Shown: piece after piece, positions 33,470 to 40,289 of the stretch
Layout of the letters: each line of letters begins with the position of its first letter
How positions within the stretch are numbered: position 1 is the stretch's first letter
Made by a program: the position numbers and the translations under genes
The notes under the pieces: generated by a model
What the model saw: the letters and a program-made list of their open reading frames with translations, nothing else
Databases searched by the model: none
Told to the model about the DNA's origin: nothing
Origin: Tropicibacter sp. Alg240-R139
GTDB lineage: Bacteria > Pseudomonadota > Alphaproteobacteria > Rhodobacterales > Rhodobacteraceae
Reading direction: 5' to 3'
Length of the DNA: 64,000 nt
Assembly: GCF_900537075.1 (NCBI RefSeq)
Contig: NZ_UNRA01000006.1
Coordinates: forward strand, 62,001 to 126,000

Positions 33470-33599
33470 GCTCCCGCACCCGAGCGATCCCGACTTTGTC
33501 GGCACCGCTAGCGGCTTTGGGCCGGGCACTGCGCAAAGCGCAGTGCCCGGCCCAACGGGAGGAGGTGTTTCGCTAGAAACATCGACGACGGGCGGGAGC
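33470..33599 (+). repeat. 130-bp structured interspersed repeat, copy B
   Basis: Second copy of the element at 18796-18925, same length and orientation. The arms GCTCCCGC/GCGGGAGC and the hairpins CCGAC-TTT-GTCGG and CCGC-TA-GCGG are unchanged. The long stem has ACTGCGC-AAA-GCGCAGT inside the shared GGGCCGGGC/GCCCGGCCC, and the last stem is TGTTTC-GCTA-GAAACA. Both stems are perfectly paired in this copy. It lies after the rplT terminator and before the end of the convergent MFS gene. Confidence 0.9.
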
Positions 33600-33650
33600 G
33601 CCTGGTTGTTGGGTGGGCCAGCGGTTCAATTGGCGAGTGACTGTGTCGCG

Positions 33651-34844
33651 CTAAGGTTGATCCTCATCTCGTGCAAGTGGCTTTTGCGTCAACGCCAATG
33701 CAGCCCCTAAGATCAGCAGGGCAGACGCCGCCAGCAGGCTGTCGCCAATGTCACCAGTCCGATCACCGATCAATCCGGCGCCTATGGGGCCGACCGTTTG
33801 GGACACTGCAAAGACAACGGTGAACATGCTGATTGTAGCCCCCCAGCTTTCCTGTGGCATGTTCTGGCGGGTGAAATTGGTGATTGCTCCGGGCGCCATG
33901 AAAACCGACAAGCCAAAAACGACAGCTGATGCCAGTAATCCTGCCGGGGTCGGAACAAAAATCGGCAAAGCTGATCCGGCTGCTATTCCGACAAGGATCA
34001 TGGCGAGAGGGATGCCGTTGGCGAAACGCGCAAAGACAGATCTCCAGATAAATGGGGACAGGGTGATGCATGCCCCAAGAAGAACCCAAACTCCTGAGAT
34101 CAAAGTGGCACTGTAGTCGCGCTCTTTCATCCATAGAGCAAGGAACGTCAGGTACACTATGTATCCCAGCCCAAATCCGGCATAGCCACAGATCTCGCCC
34201 AGCATCTTGCGTATTGGCACTGGATGGCGCGTCTGAGTTGGCGTCGAAGGGACCCGCAATGCTTCGCCTGCCCATATGCTCAGCGGGCAAATGGCAAAAC
34301 TGACCAATCCGATCCCTATCCAGCTCCACGGCCAGGCCTCTGGCCCCAACCATTCCAGCATCAGGGGCAAAGATGCGCCACACAAGACGATGCCCAAACC
34401 ACCGCCCCCACCAAAGTAGAACGCGATCGACAGAGCATTGCGCTTTGGGTCATCTTGAAACAGGGCTGCAGCCAAGGCGCCCCCGGCGACAAAAGACCCG
34501 GCGCCAAAGACGCCAGCCAGAATGCGCCACAGGCTTTGGGCGAACAGCGAAGCGTTCAACCCGGTTGCAAACAGACAGATAGCCGTCAGGACAACGCCCG
34601 CACTGAACAGACGAGACGCTCCGACATGGCGGATTAGGGCAACGGTGAACAACGACCCGAAAACATAACCCAAAGCGTTGGCGGTGTTGAGCCAGCCCGC
34701 TTCGGCGTAGGTCCAGTTTTGCGAAGATTTCATCGCCGGCAAAATTAGGCCATAGGCGAAGCGGGCAAAGCCATTGGTGACACATACACCCAAGGCCAGC
34801 CCCAACAGGACCAGCCAGGGCCTCGATGGTGTCACAATCTGCAT
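33651..34844 (-). CDS. MFS transporter (YbfB/YjiJ family)
   Basis: A 397-residue permease with about twelve helices and the YbfB/YjiJ-type beginning (WLVLLGLALGVCVTNGFARF). Substrates of this branch are poorly known; efflux of small organic molecules is typical. Codon choice is somewhat less G+C-rich by eye than that of its neighbours, so recent acquisition is possible but weakly supported. It converges on the rplT/repeat region. Confidence 0.88.
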   Translation of the reverse strand: MQIVTPSRPWLVLLGLALGVCVTNGFARFAYGLILPAMKSSQNWTYAEAGWLNTANALGYVFGSLFTVALIRHVGASRLFSAGVVLTAICLFATGLNASLFAQSLWRILAGVFGAGSFVAGGALAAALFQDDPKRNALSIAFYFGGGGGLGIVLCGASLPLMLEWLGPEAWPWSWIGIGLVSFAICPLSIWAGEALRVPSTPTQTRHPVPIRKMLGEICGYAGFGLGYIVYLTFLALWMKERDYSATLISGVWVLLGACITLSPFIWRSVFARFANGIPLAMILVGIAAGSALPIFVPTPAGLLASAVVFGLSVFMAPGAITNFTRQNMPQESWGATISMFTVVFAVSQTVGPIGAGLIGDRTGDIGDSLLAASALLILGAALALTQKPLARDEDQP

Positions 34845-34995
34845 TCAAAAAAGCCTCTTCTCACCGAGAAACGCTCTGGCAGGAGCCGATCAGACGCAAG
34901 CGAAACGTTGCGCAATATGGCAAATTTGATGCCGGGTTCCAAATAAAACCCTATTTTTGCCAGTTTGCGACAGCATAACTGGGCCAGGAAACAAA

Positions 34996-36078
34996 GTGTG
35001 GTGCAACACCGTGGCTCGTATCAGTGAACTTCATTACTCCAACGCCTATGCGCGTACCTCAGGCATATCCGAATTTCTTGAGGTTTCACTTAGCCCCAGT
35101 GAAAACCCGGCTGATTTCACTGTGTCGTTCTACCAATCCAACGGGAACGTCGGAATCGAAGTTCAACTGGACGATCCCGGAGTTCAGGTTTCAGTGGACC
35201 CAGACAATGGTGAAATCGTTTATGTTATCTCGGCGGATTTCTTCAATATCCGCCTGACGGATCCTGATGGGGGCGGGTCGAACAACTACGAAGCTTATGC
35301 GCTTACCAATACGTCGACGAACGACGTGGTTGATTTTTACGACATTGGTGGTGGTACGCAGAACATCACAGCCAACAATGGCGCCGCGGCAGGGGCCACA
35401 TCTGACAACCTGCCCGTGCTAGTCGGGCCGAATTCCACCACGACGACGCTGCAATTCAATCAACCTGATCCTGACGTTTTGACCTATGGCACAGTCAACC
35501 CAGGCGATTCTGGGTTGGCGTGTTTTGTGGCTGGAACATTGATCGACACCGCCAGTGGTGAACGCCAGGTTGAGGTCATCAAACCCGGCGATCTGGTGAT
35601 GACGCGCGATGACGGCTTGCAGCCGGTGCGTTGGGTCGGGTCCAAGACAGTGCGCGGTCACGGACGATATGCGCCGGTCCGGATAGCGGCGGGCACCCAT
35701 GGGGCCCATCGCGATGTTTTGGTGTCAGCACAGCACCGCATTTTGATCTCGGGATGGCAGGTCGAACTATTGTTTGGCGAAGACGAGGTTCTGGTGCCCG
35801 CGAAATCTCTGATCGATGGTCAGGGCGTGAGTTGGAAGCCCAAGGATATCGTTCGCTACGTTCACATCCTTTTCGATGCGCATCAAATTGTATCCACAAG
35901 TGGCCTGGACAGCGAGAGCTTCTTTCCCGGACAACTGGCGCTTGGCACGTTAGAGGATGAGACAGCGCAGGAGCTGTTCAGCTTATTCCCTGAGTTGCGT
36001 GATACGCCCGAGGTCTACGGCGCACCCGCCCGCGCGATCCAAAGCGGCCCGCAGGCCACATTGTTGCGCCGCGCCTGA
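34996..36078 (+). CDS. Hint-domain protein with lamin-tail-like N-terminal domain
   Basis: A 360-residue protein. Residues about 8-150 look like a beta-sandwich of the lamin-tail type (ISELHYSNAYARTSGISEFL onwards, rich in Asp, Gly, Thr). At about 175 begins a Hint_2 domain: ACFVAGTLIDTASGERQVEV supplies the nucleophile Cys, with VSAQHRILI as the B-block His. Hint_2 proteins of roseobacters are large exported or surface proteins that probably self-cleave. No Sec signal is visible, so type I export is likely. Start is uncertain: GTG 34996 has AGGA 7 bases upstream, GTG 35011 is the alternative. Confidence 0.75.
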   Translation: MWCNTVARISELHYSNAYARTSGISEFLEVSLSPSENPADFTVSFYQSNGNVGIEVQLDDPGVQVSVDPDNGEIVYVISADFFNIRLTDPDGGGSNNYEAYALTNTSTNDVVDFYDIGGGTQNITANNGAAAGATSDNLPVLVGPNSTTTTLQFNQPDPDVLTYGTVNPGDSGLACFVAGTLIDTASGERQVEVIKPGDLVMTRDDGLQPVRWVGSKTVRGHGRYAPVRIAAGTHGAHRDVLVSAQHRILISGWQVELLFGEDEVLVPAKSLIDGQGVSWKPKDIVRYVHILFDAHQIVSTSGLDSESFFPGQLALGTLEDETAQELFSLFPELRDTPEVYGAPARAIQSGPQATLLRRA

Positions 36079-36136
36079 TCGCCTGCACTTGCTTTCACCG
36101 GCTGCTGTGATAGCAGGGCAGGAACACGTGATCAGG
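36074..36136 (+). promoter_or_regulatory. Nested stem-loops in the pheS leader
   Basis: Three concentric inverted repeats: CCTGATC (36074-36080) with GATCAGG (36130-36136); CCTGC (36082-36086) with GCAGG (36118-36122); CTGCT (36102-36106) with AGCAG (36112-36116). The outer 3' arm runs into the pheS ribosome site AGGGGA, and the outer 5' arm covers the stop codon of the Hint gene. No Phe-rich leader peptide is present. Confidence 0.5.
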
Positions 36137-36144
36137 GGACCGTC

Positions 36145-37218
36145 ATGGACGATCTTAAGGCAAAATATCTGGGTCAAATCGCCGATGCAGGCGACGAAAA
36201 CGCGGTTGAGGCCATCCGCCTTGCTGCTGTCGGCAAAAAGGGCGAAGTGGCGCTGAAGATGCGCGAATTGGGCAAGATGACGCCCGAGGAACGCCAGGTT
36301 GCAGGCCCCGCGCTCAATGCGCTCAAGGACGAGATCAACTCGGCATTGGCTGCCAAAAAGGCGGGTCTTGCCGATGCCGCGCTGGACGAGCGTCTGCGCT
36401 CTGAATGGCTGGATGTGACCTTGCCCGTGCGGCCAAGCCGTCAGGGCAGTCTGCACCCGATCAGCCAGGCCAGCGAAGAGCTGACCGCGATCTTTGCCGA
36501 GATGGGGTTTGCCGTGGCCGAAGGGCCCCGGATCGAAACCGACTGGTACAATTTTGACGCGCTGAACATCCCCGGCCACCACCCTGCGCGGGCCGAGATG
36601 GACACGTTTTATATGCACCGCGCCGAGGGCGACGATCGCCCGCCGCATGTGCTGCGCACGCATACCTCGCCCGTTCAAATCCGGTCGATGGAAAAAACCG
36701 GCGCGCCGATCCGTGTGATTTGTCCGGGCGGCGTGTATCGCGCCGACTATGATCAGACGCACACGCCGATGTTCCATCAGGTCGAAGGTCTGGCCATCGA
36801 CAAGGACATTTCGATGGCGAACCTGAAATGGGTTCTCGAAGAGTTCGTGAAGTCGTTCTTTGAGGTCGACGGCGTTGACCTGCGCTTCCGCGCCTCGCAC
36901 TTCCCGTTCACCGAGCCATCGGCCGAGGTCGACATCCGCTGCTCGTGGGAGGGCGGAACGCTCAAGATCGGCGAAGGCGACGATTGGTTGGAGATTCTGG
37001 GCTCGGGCATGGTGCACCCCAAGGTGATCGCCGCCGGTGGCATTGATCCAGACGAGTATCAGGGCTTTGCCTTTGGCATGGGGATCGACCGGATCGCGAT
37101 GCTGAAATACGGCGTTCCCGATCTGCGCGCCTTCTTTGAAAGCGACCTACGCTGGCTGCGCCATTATGGGTTCGCCGCGCTGGACATGCCGAACCTGCAT
37201 GGTGGTTTGAGCCGCTGA
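36145..37218 (+). CDS. pheS: Phenylalanyl-tRNA synthetase alpha subunit
   Basis: A 357-residue class II synthetase subunit that charges tRNA-Phe with phenylalanine as an alpha2-beta2 tetramer with PheT. The N-terminal coiled-coil arm (about 1-90) is followed by the catalytic domain with motif 1 around [13 protein letters not shown], motif 2 [20 protein letters not shown], and motif 3 [19 protein letters not shown] lies 6 bases before the ATG, partly within a leader stem. The next stop overlaps a small membrane-protein gene, and pheT is 3.1 kb downstream. Confidence 0.98.
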   Translation: MDDLKAKYLGQIADAGDENAVEAIRLAAVGKKGEVALKMRELGKMTPEERQVAGPALNALKDEINSALAAKKAGLADAALDERLRSEWLDVTLPVRPSRQGSLHPISQASEELTAIFAEMGFAVAEGPRIETDWYNFDALNIPGHHPARAEMDTFYMHRAEGDDRPPHVLRTHTSPVQIRSMEKTGAPIRVICPGGVYRADYDQTHTPMFHQVEGLAIDKDISMANLKWVLEEFVKSFFEVDGVDLRFRASHFPFTEPSAEVDIRCSWEGGTLKIGEGDDWLEILGSGMVHPKVIAAGGIDPDEYQGFAFGMGIDRIAMLKYGVPDLRAFFESDLRWLRHYGFAALDMPNLHGGLSR

Positions 37219-37515
37219 ATGTTCAGTGTCAGCTATTACATGGCTGTCATTTACAACTGGATGTTGCGACATGCCGAGGCAATGCCGCGATGGAAGGGCC
37301 ACGCCATAATTGGTGTGGCCTTTGTCCTGTCTGTGGTCGTATTGCTCTTCACGCCGGTTTGGATGTTCTTGGCCTATTCCGTTTTCGTCTGGGGTCCTGT
37401 TTCCGTTTTTGCGCATGCTTTCGATTCGGTTTGGAAAAAACGAGATCAAATTACGCGGCATCGAAGCGAGGGTGTCTATCGCACCAGGAAGCTGCTGAAA
37501 GGCTTCAGAAAGTAA
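37219..37515 (+). CDS. Small membrane protein between pheS and pheT
   Basis: A 98-residue protein whose ATG directly follows the pheS stop, so translation is probably coupled. One long hydrophobic segment (about 28-62, two helices) is flanked by basic residues; the C-terminus KKRDQITRHRSEGVYRTRKL is strongly basic and cytoplasmic. I do not recognise a family. Its tight junction suggests co-expression with pheS rather than a role in charging. Confidence 0.72.
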   Translation: MFSVSYYMAVIYNWMLRHAEAMPRWKGHAIIGVAFVLSVVVLLFTPVWMFLAYSVFVWGPVSVFAHAFDSVWKKRDQITRHRSEGVYRTRKLLKGFRK

Positions 37516-37550
37516 AATGTTGTCCGGCACGGAATCAAGGCCGATAGGCC

Positions 37551-37596
37551 GCCGCGCCATTGCCAGACCGCCCGGACGGGCTGGCGATGGCGCGGC
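37551..37596. terminator. Long G+C-rich inverted repeat after the pheS unit
   Basis: GCCGCGCCATTGCCAG (37551-37566) pairs with CTGGCGATGGCGCGGC (37581-37596) over 16 positions with one G-U, with a further CCCG/CGGG in the loop. It is followed by only TTT, so it may be a weak terminator or a structural element. It is not related to the 130-bp repeat. Confidence 0.5.
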
Positions 37597-37659
37597 TTTG
37601 ACTGTGGGGGCGGGGCGCTTCATGGTGTTGGGGATGTCATTTGCTCAAGGGTTGCCAAT

Positions 37660-38067
37660 TTGAAACATCTTCTCCCTGCCGCGCTGATCTGTCTGGCTGC
37701 CACAGCACAGGCTAAAGACGCTTACCCTCCGGTGCACTTGCTGCTGCAATCCACCACCTCGGTCATTGGAGAGCCGTTGACCTATCCCGAAGGCACGCCG
37801 CAGATCACCATGGCCATCGTCACGATGCAGCCGGGGCAGAAAACTGGGCTGCATAAACATGACGCCCCCCTTGCCGCCTATATCCTCGAGGGTGAGATCA
37901 CGGTGGACTATGGCGCGGCAGGCACACGGACCTATCGCAAAGGGGATGCGCTGATTGAGGCGTTCAATTCCCCCCATTCGGGCGTCAATTCAGGGGCAGG
38001 GATCGTTCGCATCCTGGCCGTCTTTGTCGGGGCGACGGATGTGCCCAACACAGAGCCGCTGAACTAG
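37660..38067 (+). CDS. Secreted cupin-domain protein
   Basis: A 135-residue protein with a short signal peptide (about 18 residues, cleavage at AQA-KD) and a single cupin domain: PGQKTGLHKHDAPLAAYILEGE is the first metal-binding motif and HSGVNSG the second, shorter one. Start is probably TTG 37660 with AAGG about 10 bases upstream; no closer ATG fits. Export to the periplasm is inferred from the signal. Ligand and reaction unknown. Confidence 0.78.
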   Translation: MKHLLPAALICLAATAQAKDAYPPVHLLLQSTTSVIGEPLTYPEGTPQITMAIVTMQPGQKTGLHKHDAPLAAYILEGEITVDYGAAGTRTYRKGDALIEAFNSPHSGVNSGAGIVRILAVFVGATDVPNTEPLN

Positions 38068-38129
38068 CGCACGAGGCGACCACAGAGATGTTAGGTGACA
38101 ACGCCGGTTGCGTGCGTAGGCTCTCGCTC

Positions 38130-38936
38130 ATGATGAAATATGCTCTTGTCTGCCTAATCTTTGCTACCAAGTCTGCCTGGGCCATGGGCCCCTGGAAATC
38201 GGATTGCCATGGTCAAACGGCCTGCGACCTTGGCGACCGGTCCTATCACGTGCTGGAGCCAGATGGGTGGGATAGGGAGACGCCCCTGCCGGTGTTGATG
38301 CATTTTCACGGCTGGTCGCGGCAGGGCGATGTGGTGGTGCGCCATCAACGGATTGCGGGGCATACGAAATTACGCGGCGTGTTGCTGGTGGCGCCGAACG
38401 GGCGGCATAAAAGTTGGGATTTCTGGACTTCGGACACCGATGACGTGAGCTTTGGTGATGATGTGCTGGCCGATATTGCCAGGCACTACCCCATCGACCC
38501 GGATCGCATCTACGTCTCGGGCTATTCGTACGGTGGGGCGATGGCGTGGCGGTATGCTTGCCAGTCCAAAACGCAGATTGCTGCGCTGATGGGAATTGCA
38601 GGCACAATCCGGCAATCGGAACACTGCCCCTCCGCCCCGACCGAGGTGCGCCATGTGCATGGGCTGCGCGATACGGTTATGGGTTTCCCATTTGGTCCGG
38701 ATGGCGACACAACCCATCCTGTTGCTTTGTGGCGGGCGCAATTCGATTGCGGCGATGCCACCCTGAAAGGCGATTGGAGTGTTGAACCCTTCCTGACACT
38801 CAGTCGCATGGAATGGACGTCCTGCGCGCAAGGCAAGGTGACGCTGGACACCCATCCCGGCGGGCACTTCATTCCGCACGGTTGGGTTGGGCGGCAGCTT
38901 GACGAGCTGTTGGGCCGTACGCCGACTTATCCTTGA
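38130..38936 (+). CDS. Secreted alpha/beta-hydrolase (PHB depolymerase/LpqC-like esterase)
   Basis: A 268-residue protein beginning MMKYALVC with a signal peptide of about 18 residues, then an alpha/beta-hydrolase with PLPVLMHFHGWSRQG (oxyanion region), the nucleophile elbow GYSYGG, and a C-terminal HPGGHFIPHGW with the catalytic His. The family includes poly-hydroxybutyrate depolymerase-like and feruloyl esterases. ATG 38130 is preferred because it opens the signal peptide. The 3' end overlaps the convergent cyclase-like gene by 10 bases. Confidence 0.85.
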   Translation: MMKYALVCLIFATKSAWAMGPWKSDCHGQTACDLGDRSYHVLEPDGWDRETPLPVLMHFHGWSRQGDVVVRHQRIAGHTKLRGVLLVAPNGRHKSWDFWTSDTDDVSFGDDVLADIARHYPIDPDRIYVSGYSYGGAMAWRYACQSKTQIAALMGIAGTIRQSEHCPSAPTEVRHVHGLRDTVMGFPFGPDGDTTHPVALWRAQFDCGDATLKGDWSVEPFLTLSRMEWTSCAQGKVTLDTHPGGHFIPHGWVGRQLDELLGRTPTYP

Positions 38937-40099
38937 GCGCCGATCAGCTCTCTGACGTCTTTCGGTCTTTCCGGGGCCAGCGACGCTTCTTCGGCCAGCC
39001 AATTGGCGCAAATCTCTTTCAAACGCCGGATCCGGTTTTCCTTGTCCGGGACGATGATCGACTTGAGCTTTTTCTTGACCATGCCGGTCATGAGCCGTCC
39101 CATCAATGAACTGCCCTTAGGCGTAGCAAATCGGATCTTGATCATCGTGCCGTCGCCAACCGACACCAGCTCGTTGGTTTCGTACATCGTCAGGCCCATC
39201 GGAAGGTTGTAGCGACCTGTGACATATTCACCGGGGCGCCAATCAATGATCTCGAACGGAAAGATATCGTCGCCGTGGTGGCAGTGATACATTGTACCGG
39301 GTTCGATCTTGCCTTTGTTCAGGCCAAGCAGATCAACGGCATCCGCACCCAGCCATTTGGCGCGCATGTCAGGGCGTGTGCATGCCGTGAAGGCCGCCGC
39401 TGGAGACACAGTTACCGGAATGGCCCATTCTTCCATAAGTAGGTCTTCGTCGGGTTTGACGAATGTTTGCTCTGAACCACGCCTGCGTTCCCACGCCTGT
39501 TTCAGATCGCGCACAACATACTCAAGCTCGCCAATGTGCTCGATGTCTTCGGTATAAAACTCGTCCTCTGAGAAGAGCTCTTTCATGTCCATCTTGCGCA
39601 GGGCGTTGCACGAGACGAGCATATAGGCGTCCATACCTGTGCGTTCCTTGACCGTGTTTTTGAGCAAGCGAAAGGCAGTGATGACATCCGTTCCGGCCAG
39701 CTCTTGCCGCCCGCCGGTTTCTTGCACGACGCATTGGCCGTGATGCACCACGATTTTGAGCTCGAGCCCGTCAACATTCGTACAAGCACCGCAGCCGCAC
39801 GAGGTGTTGATCTGCATCTTTTCCTTGCTGCGGGCAAAGGCGCAGTAGATCTGTTCGGCAAAGTCGATGATGAACTGCTTGGTCATCACGTCGCTTTCGA
39901 ACGCAAAGGCAAAGACCGCATCGCCCTGCAGGCCGGAAATGGTCAGCGGAGACCGGATCGCCGGGACCAATGCGCCGAACAGTTGCTCAAGGATGCCTTT
40001 TGCATGCGTGATTTCTGTTTCGGACATGAATTTCGTGTACCCGGATATATCGGCAATCACGAAGAAGGCAGACTGGGGCCCGGTGTTTCTTGATGTCAT
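38927..40099 (-). CDS. Cyclase-like (DUF2652) plus SRPBCC two-domain protein
   Basis: A 390-residue protein. The first 200 residues resemble a class III adenylate/guanylate cyclase fold of the DUF2652 type (FFVIADISGYTKFMSETEI, then GLQGDAVFAFA); an insertion carries CGCGAC. Residues about 220-370 form an SRPBCC/START domain (EWAIPVTVSPAAAFTACTRP). The catalytic metal Asp is seen in IADISGY, but the other nucleotide-binding residues are not evident, so cyclase activity is uncertain. The ATG has AAAGTATCAAG upstream, a poor site. Role unknown; lipid-binding regulated signalling is a guess. Confidence 0.8.
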   Translation of the reverse strand: MTSRNTGPQSAFFVIADISGYTKFMSETEITHAKGILEQLFGALVPAIRSPLTISGLQGDAVFAFAFESDVMTKQFIIDFAEQIYCAFARSKEKMQINTSCGCGACTNVDGLELKIVVHHGQCVVQETGGRQELAGTDVITAFRLLKNTVKERTGMDAYMLVSCNALRKMDMKELFSEDEFYTEDIEHIGELEYVVRDLKQAWERRRGSEQTFVKPDEDLLMEEWAIPVTVSPAAAFTACTRPDMRAKWLGADAVDLLGLNKGKIEPGTMYHCHHGDDIFPFEIIDWRPGEYVTGRYNLPMGLTMYETNELVSVGDGTMIKIRFATPKGSSLMGRLMTGMVKKKLKSIIVPDKENRIRRLKEICANWLAEEASLAPERPKDVRELIGAQG

Positions 40100-40289
40100 C
40101 TTGATACTTTCTGAAAAACAGCGCCCTTAACGTACTCACAAATTCGTGAATGGGTCAAAGTATTCTGATTTGTGCATTCGGCCAACGGATTCAGGCAAAA
40201 TGACATAGCAGGCCCTTGTCCCCTTTCCCCGTCCGGGCTGATCCGATAAAGCCTGCTGTAACTTTCTGATCAATCGCGGACGAGACGCA

